NCBI RefSeq assembly: GCF_004335005.1
Contig: NZ_RQRT01000040.1
Location: forward strand, 1 to 38,930
DNA from: Paracoccus nototheniae
GTDB taxonomy: Bacteria > Pseudomonadota > Alphaproteobacteria > Rhodobacterales > Rhodobacteraceae
Reading direction: 5' to 3'
Length of the DNA stretch: 38,930 bases
Part shown: one piece after another, positions 31,601 through 38,930 of the stretch
Layout of the letters: each line of letters starts with the position of its first letter
Position numbering within the stretch: position 1 is the stretch's first letter
Position numbers and translations under genes: made by a program
The notes under the pieces: model-generated
The model's database searches: none
Seen by the model: the letters and a program-made list of their open reading frames with translations, nothing else
Told to the model about the DNA's origin: nothing

Positions 31601-31699
31601 CTCGATACTCCTGTTATCTGGCTCCGGCGTTAAAGGCCGGTTTTGGCGCAGTCTAGCTTTGTCTGCAGGGACAGGCCATAAATTGTTGGAACGTACTGT

Positions 31700-33157
31700 T
31701 CAATTGTCTTGATCGGCAAGTTGCTGGCGCGGCAGGATCGGTCCCGAAGCCAGCGCATCATAGGGATCATGGGGCGACAGCAGCATGTCGGCCACCAGCC
31801 TCAGGGCATGGGCGCGCGACCGGCTGGCATAGAATCCCCCGGGAATCTGGCTGGTTTGCAGCAAATAGTCGCGAAACACCCGATAGGCCTGCGGGTCCGG
31901 CGCCTCGGGCGATTTCAGGAAATCGTCCAGTGACTGTTCGGACACCAGCCCCGGTTTTTCATAGACGGCGCGGCCAAGCGTCTTGACGGGGATCCCGCGC
32001 CACAATGCCTGCTGGGCGGCGGTCGAATTCACGGTCACAACGGCGCGGGCATGCGACAAAATCTCGGCCAGTTTGCCGCCGCGGATGTAATGCACACGGT
32101 CGCGGATGCCATGTTCGGTGGCCGAGGCATGGATGGCGGCGCGGTTGCCCGCGCGCCCGTCCTCCAGCGGATGGGCCTTGAAGACCAGATGATGATGGCG
32201 CGGCGCCGCGCGGGCAAAGCTGGCGACGACCTGAGCGATGAACTGTTCGTTTTTGGTGAACGGCGAATGGCCCAGGAAATTCGAGTCATGTTCCAGCTGC
32301 ATCGGCACCAGGGTATAGGGCCAGCCCGACAGCCGCAGGCGCCGCCATTGCACCGCCCGCCCCACATTATACGCGGGCGCCAGCAGAAAGCGGCGCAGGT
32401 TCAGCCGGAATTCCTGCATGACCGGGATCGCCCGATGCCCGGCATAGGCGCGATAGCGGCGGTTCGCGATCAGGATCAGGAAATGGTAAAAGGCGCCATA
32501 GAACTTGTGCTGGCGCATGTCGCCCCAATGGGCGGGCGGGCGGCGCACCTCGCTGATCTGTTCGCGCAGGGCGGCGCGCATCTGGGCCAGCGGAATGCGC
32601 AGCAGCACCGAATTGCCGTTCGAGCCCTGCCGTTCATAGCTGATCCAGTAGGGGCGCAGATAGCCTTCCTCGAACACATGGATGCGCAGGCCCCGTTCGG
32701 TCGCCAGACGGCGGGCGGTGGCGTGGATGGCGCGAACATCGCCGTAAAGCACGATGTCGGTGACGCCCTTGTCGTCAAGGATCCGCGCCAGATGGTCGGG
32801 CCAGTCCTGCACGTTCCCCTCGTGCCGGATGAAACTGGACGTGTCGGACCAGAAGAATTCGTCGCCCGCGTTGAAGCCGCAGCGCCAGACCGAGGCCCCC
32901 GCCGCGCGCAGCAGCCGGGCCAGCCGGTCGAAGAACGGCCCATGCGGGCCCTGCAGCATCAGAAACACATGCCGGTCGCCATGCGGCCTGCCATTCGCAG
33001 GTTTGCCATCCGTGGGTCTGGCATCCGCAGGTCTGGCATCCGGCCCCGCGTCGCCTTGGGCCAGCGCGGGCGGTTTGACATGCAGAGAGGGCGGGCCTTG
33101 GTGGATCATGGGCATCTTGTGCGACAGGCGGGCCGGAAGGGGCGCGCTATGGTCCAT
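31700..33157 (-). CDS. kpsS: Capsule polysaccharide Kdo-transferase KpsS
   Basis: A ~485-aa cytoplasmic enzyme that adds the first Kdo to lyso-phosphatidylglycerol for capsule anchoring. The core starts about residue 65 (VFLMLQGPHGPFFDRLARLL). It contains the RCGFNAGDEFFW block, VFEEGYLRPYWISYE, LVFKAHPLEDGR and VVTVNSTAAQQALWRGIPVK, all typical of KpsS. The first ~60 residues are a low-complexity Pro/Ala/Asp linker encoded by a 15-bp tandem repeat. The start is uncertain: ATG 33157 has no good ribosome site, and a shorter start is possible before the core. It heads the capsule operon and is divergent from ribE (129-base shared spacer). Confidence 0.9.
   Translation of the reverse strand: MDHSAPLPARLSHKMPMIHQGPPSLHVKPPALAQGDAGPDARPADARPTDGKPANGRPHGDRHVFLMLQGPHGPFFDRLARLLRAAGASVWRCGFNAGDEFFWSDTSSFIRHEGNVQDWPDHLARILDDKGVTDIVLYGDVRAIHATARRLATERGLRIHVFEEGYLRPYWISYERQGSNGNSVLLRIPLAQMRAALREQISEVRRPPAHWGDMRQHKFYGAFYHFLILIANRRYRAYAGHRAIPVMQEFRLNLRRFLLAPAYNVGRAVQWRRLRLSGWPYTLVPMQLEHDSNFLGHSPFTKNEQFIAQVVASFARAAPRHHHLVFKAHPLEDGRAGNRAAIHASATEHGIRDRVHYIRGGKLAEILSHARAVVTVNSTAAQQALWRGIPVKTLGRAVYEKPGLVSEQSLDDFLKSPEAPDPQAYRVFRDYLLQTSQIPGGFYASRSRAHALRLVADMLLSPHDPYDALASGPILPRQQLADQDN
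32988..33047. repeat. 15-bp tandem repeat in kpsS N-terminus (4 copies)
   Basis: Four imperfect copies of a 15-base unit (32988-33002, 33003-33017, 33018-33032, 33033-33047), for example CTGGCATCCGCAGGT. In the kpsS frame they give five-residue units of the type RP-[AT]-[DN]-[AG]. Because the unit is a multiple of three, gain or loss of copies would keep the frame. Confidence 0.8.
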
Positions 33158-33286
33158 CACATGCCATGTCTGAACCCGTGGTTCCAGAAATTTGTGAGAC
33201 AGGGTTAAGGGTCTGACAAGGGCTTGGTGCTTGAACGGGCAGGGCCGATGGCCTAGGTCAATTTCAACGGCAAGGATGGAACGGGC

Positions 33287-33886
33287 ATGTTTACGGGTAT
33301 CATCACGGATATCGGCGCGGTGCGCGCGGTCGAGATGCGGGGCGACATGCGCGCGCGCATCGCCTGCGCCTATGACATGGCGGGTGTGGACATGGGCGCG
33401 TCGATCGCCTGTGACGGGGTCTGCCTGACGGTCGTGGCCAAAGGGCCGGACTGGTTCGATGTCGATATCTCGGCCGAGACGCTGTCCAAGACCAGCATCG
33501 GCGCCGAGGGCTGGCCGGTCGGCAAGCGGCTGAACCTGGAACGCGCGCTGCGTGTGGGTGACGAACTGGGCGGCCATATCGTCAGCGGCCATGTCGATGG
33601 CGTGGCGCGTATCGTGAACGCCTCGCGCGATGGCGACAGCCTGCGGCTGGTCTTCGAGGCGCCCGCAGCTTTGGCGCGCTTCGTGGCGCCCAAGGGCTCG
33701 GTCGCGCTGAACGGCACCTCGCTGACCGTGAACGAGGTTCACGGCAACCGCTTTGGCATCAACCTGATCCCGCATACCCAAGCGGTCACCACATGGGGCG
33801 ACGCCGCCGAGGGCGATGTCGTCAATCTGGAGATCGACACGCTGGCCCGCTATGTCGCGCGGCTGGCCGAGGCGGGTGCGGCCTGA
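33287..33886 (+). CDS. ribE: Riboflavin synthase alpha chain RibE
   Basis: A 199-aa riboflavin synthase that converts two lumazines into riboflavin and the pyrimidine substrate. It has two similar lumazine-binding barrels. The N-terminal MFTGIITDIGAV and SIACDGVCLTVV, and the C-terminal GHIVSGHVDGVARI and VALNGTSLTVNEV, are diagnostic. A GGCAAGGATGGAA stretch precedes ATG 33287. The 129-base spacer to kpsS is too short for, and does not resemble, an FMN riboswitch. It is the first gene of a tightly packed run with the uncharacterised gene, ribB, ribH and nusB. Confidence 0.95.
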   Translation: MFTGIITDIGAVRAVEMRGDMRARIACAYDMAGVDMGASIACDGVCLTVVAKGPDWFDVDISAETLSKTSIGAEGWPVGKRLNLERALRVGDELGGHIVSGHVDGVARIVNASRDGDSLRLVFEAPAALARFVAPKGSVALNGTSLTVNEVHGNRFGINLIPHTQAVTTWGDAAEGDVVNLEIDTLARYVARLAEAGAA

Positions 33887-33888
33887 TC

Positions 33889-34473
33889 ATGGGCGCAGGC
33901 ATCGGTCACAATCGCGGCCCGTCGCTGGAAGGCACCAGCTGGCGCCGCCATTGCTGGGGCCATGCCCGCCGACAGCTGCTGCCGGTCCTGCCGATCGAGG
34001 TGGTGCGCCTGCGGGTCCGCCGCGCACAGGCCTTGGGTCTGGAATACAAGACCTATGCCGGGCTGCGCGCCACGACCGGGCGCGATCTGATCGCCTTTCT
34101 GTTTTCGTCGAACGCGCTTGGGGTCTTTCGGGACGGTCAGGCCCTGGCGCCCGAGCGGGCGCAGCGGCTGGCCGATCTGGCCGCCGAACGGCATCTGGGC
34201 GCAGGACCGGGGCTGGATGCCGACGCTTTGGCCGCGCGGATCGCGGCACGGTCTGCCCTGCCGCTGCCGGACCTGACGATGTCATGGTCGGGGATGCGCG
34301 ACCGCATGAAGGGCTGGCTGGCCGCGCAGGGCCTGCCCGGCGACGCCGTTCTGATGATCGGCGAGACCGACCACGAACGAGAGATCATGGCCGCTGCCGG
34401 TCTGGCGGGCTTCGTCACGGGCCAACGCTATTTCGGCCCGCGCAATTTCCAAGGACAAAACCATGCAGTTTGA
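33889..34473 (+). CDS. Uncharacterised protein embedded in the riboflavin operon
   Basis: A 194-aa soluble protein starting two bases after the ribE stop and overlapping the ribB start by 11 bases, so it is almost certainly expressed with the riboflavin genes. It begins GAGIGHNRGPSLEG, a short motif seen at the start of many alphaproteobacterial small proteins. An Arg/Trp-rich section follows (WRRHCWGHARRQLL), then GLEYKTYAGLRATTGRDLIAF and FLFSSNALG. The tail includes LMIGETDHEREIMAAAGL. No transmembrane segment or known catalytic motif was recognised. Its conserved-looking layout and strict coupling suggest a riboflavin-linked or regulatory role, but this is inference only. Confidence 0.75.
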   Translation: MGAGIGHNRGPSLEGTSWRRHCWGHARRQLLPVLPIEVVRLRVRRAQALGLEYKTYAGLRATTGRDLIAFLFSSNALGVFRDGQALAPERAQRLADLAAERHLGAGPGLDADALAARIAARSALPLPDLTMSWSGMRDRMKGWLAAQGLPGDAVLMIGETDHEREIMAAAGLAGFVTGQRYFGPRNFQGQNHAV

Positions 34474-35581
34474 AGAACCCGGCCCGGTGGAACGCGATCT
34501 GTCGCAGGCGATTTCCCCCATCGAAGAGATCATCGAAGAAGCCCGCAACGGGCGCATGTATATTCTGGTCGATCACGAGGACCGCGAGAACGAGGGCGAT
34601 CTGTGCATTCCCGCGCAGATGGCCACGCCGGATGCGGTGAATTTCATGGCGACCCACGGGCGCGGGCTGATCTGCCTGTCTCTGACGGCGGCGCGGATCG
34701 AGACGCTTGGCCTGACGCTGATGAGCCCCAAGAACTCCAGCCGCCACGAGACCGCCTTCACCATGTCCATCGAGGCGCGCGAGGGCGTGACGACCGGCAT
34801 CAGCGCCCATGACCGCGCCCGCACGATCAGCGTCGCCATCGATCCGACGACCGCGGCCACCGATATCGCGACGCCGGGCCATATCTTTCCGCTGCGCGCC
34901 CGGGATGGCGGCGTTCTGGTGCGCGCGGGCCATACCGAGGCGGCGGTCGACATCTCTCGTCTGGCCGGGCTGAACCCCTCGGGCGTGATCTGCGAGATCA
35001 TGAACGATGATGGCAGCATGGCACGCCTGCCCGATCTGGTGGATTTCGCACAGCGCCACGGGCTGAAGATCGGCACGATCAGCGATCTGATCCGCTATCG
35101 CCGCCGCTATGACAATCTGATCGCGGAACGGGCGCAGCGCCCGGTGCAGTCGGTTCATGGCGGCGACTGGATGATGCGGGTCTTTGCCGATGAGACGCAG
35201 GGCACCGAACATATCGTGCTGACCAAGGGCGATCTGACCGCCGACGGGCCGGTGATGGTGCGCATGCACGCGCTGGACCCCCTGCATGACGTGCTGGGGA
35301 TCGGGCGGCAGGATGCGGGCAGTCTGCCTGCCGCCATGCAGGCCATCGCGGATCAAGGCCGGGGCGTCGTGGTGCTGATCCGCGATCTGGACCATGCCAT
35401 CGCCGCACCGGGCGAGGTCGGCCCCCATACGCTGCGTCAATACGGGCTGGGGGCGCAGATCCTGTCGGCGCTTGGCCTGTCCGAACTGATCCTGCTGACC
35501 AATTCCGCGCCCGTGAAGGTGGTGGGTCTTGACGCCTACGGGCTTTCGATCCATTCCACCCGGCCTATTCCCAAGGACTGA
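34463..35581 (+). CDS. ribB: DHBP synthase with degenerate RibA-like domain (RibBX type)
   Basis: A 372-aa protein. Residues ~15-215 are 3,4-dihydroxy-2-butanone-4-phosphate synthase, with the acidic metal/substrate loop DHEDRENEGDL (Asp38-Asp46), RHETAFT and HTEAAVDISRLAG. Residues ~216-372 resemble GTP cyclohydrolase II in layout (RMHALDPLHDVLG, RQYGLGAQIL, GLDAYGLSI). They contain no cysteine, so the three zinc ligands of RibA are missing and the domain cannot have GTP cyclohydrolase II activity. This matches the RibBX variant described in Proteobacteria. A separate ribA should exist elsewhere. AAGGA precedes ATG 34463, which lies inside the preceding gene. Confidence 0.93.
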   Translation: MQFEEPGPVERDLSQAISPIEEIIEEARNGRMYILVDHEDRENEGDLCIPAQMATPDAVNFMATHGRGLICLSLTAARIETLGLTLMSPKNSSRHETAFTMSIEAREGVTTGISAHDRARTISVAIDPTTAATDIATPGHIFPLRARDGGVLVRAGHTEAAVDISRLAGLNPSGVICEIMNDDGSMARLPDLVDFAQRHGLKIGTISDLIRYRRRYDNLIAERAQRPVQSVHGGDWMMRVFADETQGTEHIVLTKGDLTADGPVMVRMHALDPLHDVLGIGRQDAGSLPAAMQAIADQGRGVVVLIRDLDHAIAAPGEVGPHTLRQYGLGAQILSALGLSELILLTNSAPVKVVGLDAYGLSIHSTRPIPKD

Positions 35582-35584
35582 GAG

Positions 35585-36130
35585 ATGGCCTCGAACACGC
35601 AACATCACGAACTGGCGCTGCCGCGTCTGGATGCCCCGGTGCGCCTGCTGGCGGTCGTGGCCCCTTACTATAAGGACGTCACCGACGCGATGCTGGCCGG
35701 CGCGCGCGCCACGGCCGATGCCGCCGGAGCCAGTCTGGATCTGGTCGAAGTGCCCGGCGCGCTGGAAATCCCGACCGCTGTCGGGATGGCCTTCCGCAGC
35801 GGACGCTATGACGGGTTCGTGGCGATTGGCTGCGTGATCCGGGGCGAGACGACGCATTACGACACGGTCTGCAATGACAGCTCTCGCGCATTGACGCTGC
35901 TGGGGTTGCAGGGCGTCTGTCTGGGCAATGGCATCCTGACGGTCGAAAATCCGGGTCAGGCGCAGGTCCGCGCTGATCCGGCTGGCCAGAACAAGGGGGG
36001 CGGCGCTGCGGCGGCGGCCCTGCATCTGATCGCATTGGCCCGGCACTTGTCCGCTGGCCGCAAGGACGCCGCGCCCGATCATGACGTGATCCGTCTGGCC
36101 GGCGCATTGGAAGGGCAGGGCAGGGCATGA
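35585..36130 (+). CDS. ribH: 6,7-dimethyl-8-ribityllumazine synthase RibH
   Basis: A 181-aa lumazine synthase that joins the pyrimidine and butanone phosphate. It has the family segments VVAPYYKD, VEVPGALEIP and CVIRGETTHYD, with the catalytic His91. GNGILTVENPGQAQVRADP follows. Length is slightly long because of an N-terminal extension and a C-terminal tail. It starts three bases after the ribB stop and its stop overlaps the nusB start as ATGA. It is part of the riboflavin operon. Confidence 0.96.
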   Translation: MASNTQHHELALPRLDAPVRLLAVVAPYYKDVTDAMLAGARATADAAGASLDLVEVPGALEIPTAVGMAFRSGRYDGFVAIGCVIRGETTHYDTVCNDSSRALTLLGLQGVCLGNGILTVENPGQAQVRADPAGQNKGGGAAAAALHLIALARHLSAGRKDAAPDHDVIRLAGALEGQGRA

Positions 36131-36609
36131 GCGATACCGATCAGGACAAGCGCCCCGACCGCCGCACGCTGAGTGCCGCGGCCCGGATGTATGCCGTTCA
36201 GGCGCTGTTCCAGATGGAGGCGGCGGGCCAGTCCGCCGACCGCGTCACCCGCGAATTCCGCGATTTCCGCATCGACTTCGAGGATCGCGACGGCCCCACC
36301 GCCGAGGCGGACGAGGCTTTGTTCGCCCGCATCGTCGATGATGTGGTCATGTGGCAGTCGCGGATCGATCAGGCAACCGACCGGGGGCTGGTGGCCAAAT
36401 GGCCCATCGACCGCATCGATCCGGTTCTGCGCGCGGTCTTTCGCGCCGCCGGGGCCGAACTGGTGACCGAACGCGCGCCTGCCAAGGTCGTCATCACCGA
36501 ATATGTCCGCCTGACGCAGGCTTTCTTTCCCGATGGCCGCGAAGCGCGCTTCGTGAACGCCGTTCTGGACCATATGGCCCGCGATCTGCGCCCCGATTCT
36601 CTGCCCTGA
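36127..36609 (+). CDS. nusB: Transcription antitermination factor NusB
   Basis: A 160-aa all-helical factor that binds boxA RNA with NusE and supports rRNA transcription. It has AARMYAVQALFQMEAAGQ at the N-terminus, ARIVDDV in the middle, and the C-terminal VITEYVRLTQAFFPDGREARFVNAVLD typical of NusB. It overlaps the ribH stop by four bases, the common ribH-nusB order. A strong terminator follows. Confidence 0.95.
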   Translation: MSDTDQDKRPDRRTLSAAARMYAVQALFQMEAAGQSADRVTREFRDFRIDFEDRDGPTAEADEALFARIVDDVVMWQSRIDQATDRGLVAKWPIDRIDPVLRAVFRAAGAELVTERAPAKVVITEYVRLTQAFFPDGREARFVNAVLDHMARDLRPDSLP

Positions 36610-36634
36610 TCCTGTGACAGGCGGCTTGTTGGGC

Positions 36635-36664
36635 AAGGCCCGGACCTTTGGTCCGGGCCTTTTC
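36635..36664 (+). terminator. Rho-independent terminator after nusB
   Basis: AAGGCCCGGACC-TTT-GGTCCGGGCCTT forms a perfect 12-bp stem with a three-base loop and ends in TTTTC. It closes the rib-nusB transcript. Confidence 0.9.
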
Positions 36665-37117
36665 GCTGTCCTCGTCCGGTCCTGTCCCGTCCGCAGGCTG
36701 TTCCACAGCACAAGACCGTGTCGTTCCCGCCTGATTGTCGTGGCATCTGTGCAACAACTTTCAGGCTGATCCATCCGGTTTTTTCTGCCCAAATTCTGAA
36801 CAGTCACGCCTTTGTTTCAGACAATGCCTTCGCTTTTTGCGGCACATAACCCATGCAGGATGTGCAAAAAGGACGCATAATCCTTGGCTTGGGTCATGAC
36901 GGATTTGGTTGCATCAAGTTTGATTTCAGGCCGTTTTCGGCGAGTGCCCGCGCATTCTTGTCAAGGGCGGGGGCCCGTCACATTTCTGCGATGACACCAA
37001 GAAATGCGGTGCTCTTTGAAGCGCCGGGGGGGTGCGCTAATTGATGTCCCAGCAGAGATGCTCTGGTGCCCGCTACGGGGTCAGGACAATCCTACTCAGC
37101 TTTATGAGGACGAACAC
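36665..37117 (+). other. Long gene-free leader before the DUF481 gene
   Basis: About 450 bases without a convincing gene, lower in GC than the core. I see only weak promoter-like pairs: TTGTCA with CATTTC at 17-base spacing (near 36959-36987) and TTGAAG with TAATTG at 16-base spacing (37016-37043). Several T-rich stretches (near 36779-36785) are present. A 63-codon open frame at 36853-37044 has no ribosome site and no family look. A regulated promoter, long leader or small RNA is possible; nothing specific is proven. Confidence 0.35.
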
Positions 37118-38053
37118 ATGAAAAAAGTTACGCTGCTGACCAGCACCGCCGCGATCCTGGCCGCCCTGTCGGTTCCCGCATTCGCGCAATCCGAAATCTC
37201 GACCGGCGCAGACGCCTCGGGCATCTCGGCTATCGATGACCGCATCACCGACATCGAAGACGATGTGACCGACCGCTTTGACCGCGACAACGATGCCGAC
37301 CGCTTTGGTCCGGCCGACCGTCGTCAGGGCCTGTTCGGCACCATGTCGCTGAGCTACACCGGTCGCACCGGCAACACCGAGAACCAGGATCTGGCGATCG
37401 GCGGCCGTATCAACTACAACCAAGGCGTCTTTGCACAAAGCGTCGGCCTGTCGATTGAATTCGGCGAGGACGACAACGGCAACAAAGACCAAGAAGATAT
37501 CAACGCGATCTATGACGCGCAGTATTACTTCAACGACCAGTTCTATGCATTCGCTCTGGGCCGTGTCAGCCAGAACGGTCTGGTCGACGGCGTCCGGAAC
37601 AATGACGACCAGTCGGACGAAGACTTTGCTGCCGAGTTCGATAACTTCCGCACCGACGCGTTCTTGGGCTTCGGTCCTGGTTACCGCATCCTGAACACTG
37701 AAGAGACCACCTGGCGCGTTCAGGCTGGTGTCGGCGTCCGCTACACCAAGACCGGTGCGCAGGAACTGGGTTCGAACTTTGACGGTACCCCGGCAGATTC
37801 GTCGAACACCGACGTCGGTTATATCGCGTCCTCGCGTCTGTACCACCGCTTCAACGATGTGGTCTTTATCACGAACGACACCGACTATCTGGGTTCGGAT
37901 GACTCGGCCGACGTGATCACCAACGAGTTCGGCGTGAACTTCCGCGTCTCCGAGCAGCTGGCGACCCGTGTGAGCTACACGACCGAGTACCAGGAAGAAC
38001 GTGCGATCCGCACCGACAACACCGTCGGTCTGGCCGTGGTCTACGGTTTCTGA
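37118..38053 (+). CDS. DUF481-family outer-membrane beta-barrel protein
   Basis: A 311-aa protein with a 23-residue signal peptide (Lys-Lys, hydrophobic core, PAFA cut before Gln). Residues ~30-70 are a highly charged Asp/Arg segment. The rest alternates polar and hydrophobic residues in amphipathic strands with aromatic girdles and ends in VVYGF, the C-terminal Phe motif recognised by the Bam machinery. The GRTGNTENQDLAIGGRINY and DAQYYFNDQFYAFALGRV blocks match DUF481 (YdiY-type, salt-induced outer membrane) proteins. GAGGA lies seven bases before ATG 37118. Codon use is strongly biased, suggesting high expression. A terminator follows. Confidence 0.85.
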   Translation: MKKVTLLTSTAAILAALSVPAFAQSEISTGADASGISAIDDRITDIEDDVTDRFDRDNDADRFGPADRRQGLFGTMSLSYTGRTGNTENQDLAIGGRINYNQGVFAQSVGLSIEFGEDDNGNKDQEDINAIYDAQYYFNDQFYAFALGRVSQNGLVDGVRNNDDQSDEDFAAEFDNFRTDAFLGFGPGYRILNTEETTWRVQAGVGVRYTKTGAQELGSNFDGTPADSSNTDVGYIASSRLYHRFNDVVFITNDTDYLGSDDSADVITNEFGVNFRVSEQLATRVSYTTEYQEERAIRTDNTVGLAVVYGF

Positions 38054-38082
38054 TCCGACCCCTCTTGGATCAGTCTCTCTGG

Positions 38083-38110
38083 AAGGGCGGCCCTCGGGCC
38101 GCCCTTCTTG
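38083..38110 (+). terminator. Rho-independent-like terminator after the DUF481 gene
   Basis: AAGGGCGGCCC-TC-GGGCCGCCCTT is a perfect 11-bp stem with a two-base tip, followed by CTTG. It lies 30 bases after the stop. The T tract is short but the hairpin is strong. Confidence 0.75.
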
Positions 38111-38123
38111 CGTTCGGAGTACA

Positions 38124-38171
38124 GGCTTGGCGGAGCATAGGCGTGGCGGAGCATAGGCGTGGCGGTGCATG
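38124..38171. repeat. 16-bp tandem repeat (3 copies)
   Basis: Three tandem units of 16 bases, GGCTTGGCGGAGCATA, GGCGTGGCGGAGCATA and GGCGTGGCGGTGCATG, follow the terminator. The unit length is not a multiple of three and no gene crosses them. They mark the change from core to lower-GC sequence. Confidence 0.8.
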
Positions 38172-38266
38172 GCCGCAGGGGCCGTGCAGGGACAGCCAAA
38201 GGGCATCACGCAGCCCTCAGGGGCCTGTGACGGCCTCTGTGACCGCACTTGCCCGGGTGTAAGTGC

Positions 38267-38587
38267 CTATAGGGGGAAGGTGGCGGGAACCGCAGCAACC
38301 GCGACGGCGACAGATTTCCCGAAAGCCTGATATATCAGGTGGGTACCGGGTAACGTGACCAGGGCCACGACAGAGCCAGCGCCCTCGGAAAACTTATAGG
38401 CCAGTGGAAAAATGGCCGTACGCGCGAAGAGCAGAAGCCCGCCACCGACAAATCTAGGGCCGCACGCCGTGCATATCAAGCCACTGCGCGCATGACAGCG
38501 TCCGGGATTCGGAAGGGCAGGGGATATGACGGGTCCGATTCGCGGCGGAAAGCCAATCACCGCATTGATCGGAATCGTAATTCCCAT
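38267..38587 (-). CDS. Possible small membrane protein (106 aa), doubtful
   Basis: An open frame with two hydrophobic regions (residues ~47-65, GGGLLLFARTAIFPLAY, and ~72-106) and a Pro-rich N-terminus. ATG 38587 has only AAGG fourteen bases upstream. Codon third positions are moderately GC-rich, which allows but does not prove coding. I do not recognise a family. It may be a real accessory gene or a chance frame. Confidence 0.3.
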   Translation of the reverse strand: MGITIPINAVIGFPPRIGPVISPALPNPGRCHARSGLICTACGPRFVGGGLLLFARTAIFPLAYKFSEGAGSVVALVTLPGTHLIYQAFGKSVAVAVAAVPATFPL

Positions 38588-38930
38588 TTAAATTCAGTGC
38601 CTTGTAATAAAATCTGCCAAGCGGTGTCATTTTGCTGTTGCAGGCATTCCGAACTGACCCTAAACACCGCTTCACCGAAGGCGGGAACGCGGACGGGGCG
38701 GGGAAGACGGGGTTGCGACCTTGGACGATCTGGAGACATTCTGGGACTGGATGACCTGATGGGGCGCCACGATTGTAGCGCTTGATCGGTGATTTTTGTT
38801 CCTCTGCTTTTTGACATTGATGGATATCTGAAGAGATATGCGGGCGGTTCGGTCGTCATACGATCGAGAGACTTGCATATCGGCCTGGTAGCGAAAGCGA
38901 TGATCCAGGTGTCAGCTTCACTGTTTGTCG
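38588..38930. other. Gene-poor right end of the window
   Basis: AT-richer DNA with no convincing gene. A short frame ending GVATLDDLETFWDWMT (stop near 38758) looks protein-like but has no start or upstream coding sequence, so it may be a gene remnant. No inverted repeat or tRNA was seen. Anything that crosses the right edge cannot be identified. Confidence 0.3.

Noticed and set aside
33158..33230. Minus-strand TTGTCA with a CACAAA-like -10 as the kpsS promoter
   Set aside because: The -10 match is too poor to call, although a promoter must exist in this spacer.
33158..33286. FMN riboswitch ahead of ribE
   Set aside because: The spacer is only 129 bases and does not show the conserved paired elements of the FMN aptamer.
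36853..37044. 63-aa frame in the leader of the DUF481 gene
   Set aside because: No ribosome site, no hydrophobic or family pattern, and codon use unlike the neighbours.
38124..38171. CRISPR array
   Set aside because: The three units are contiguous 16-bp tandem copies without spacers.

Overview
The window looks like a chromosomal segment of a GC-rich alphaproteobacterium of the Rhodobacteraceae, probably Paracoccus-like. This rests on recognisable CtrA and SciP cell-cycle regulators, GANTC (CcrM-type) sites, the gene order dnaG-rpoD, nrdR-ribD and ribE-ribB-ribH-nusB, and a Rhodobacteraceae-style hairpin/repeat element. Genus is an inference. Most of the sequence is dense, high-GC housekeeping DNA, but the first ~4.6 kb and the last ~0.8 kb are visibly less GC-rich and look like accessory DNA.

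Left end (1-4.64 kb): a genomic island sitting against the 3' end of a tRNA-Ser(TGA). It carries the C-terminus of an IS481/rve-type transposase, a 73-aa membrane protein, a Tn3-type serine resolvase preceded by inverted repeats that could be its resolution site, a 593-aa protein resembling DUF4209 proteins with a HEPN-like R-x4-H motif (a candidate defence or toxin RNase), and a tyrosine integrase transcribed away from the tRNA. The far attachment site lies outside the window.

Core part 1 (4.8-13 kb): a small lipoprotein, sufE convergent with and overlapping mnmA (sulfur transfer and tRNA thiolation), then sciP and ctrA, each preceded by a near-consensus CtrA box, then ligA-recG (translationally coupled) and a 31-aa membrane peptide ending at a strong terminator.

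Core part 2 (13-20.3 kb): a NifU/SufU-like scaffold divergent from hisI; rplY, trmFO and gluQ on the minus strand; an acyltransferase-3 membrane protein; an FMN-dependent L-lactate dehydrogenase-type enzyme; a small lipoprotein; and a TetR regulator.

Core part 3 (20.3-28.5 kb): dnaG and rpoD (with five GANTC sites between them), a short BLUF blue-light receptor overlapping the rpoD end, rmuC-yjbQ, and nrdR-ribD preceded by a perfect DnaA box.

Core part 4 (28.5-38.1 kb): the riboflavin genes are split by an opposite-strand capsule block (kpsS, a Wza/KpsD-type lipoprotein, kpsC). Riboflavin genes then resume: ribE, an uncharacterised 194-aa gene, a ribB with a degenerate RibA-like tail (RibBX type), ribH and nusB. 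A 450-base leader precedes a DUF481 outer-membrane protein. The right end (38.1-38.93 kb) holds a 16-bp tandem repeat and one doubtful membrane ORF.

The best candidates for something undescribed are the DUF4209/HEPN-like island gene, the uncharacterised gene embedded in the riboflavin operon, and the terminator-like hairpin inside the first codons of kpsC.
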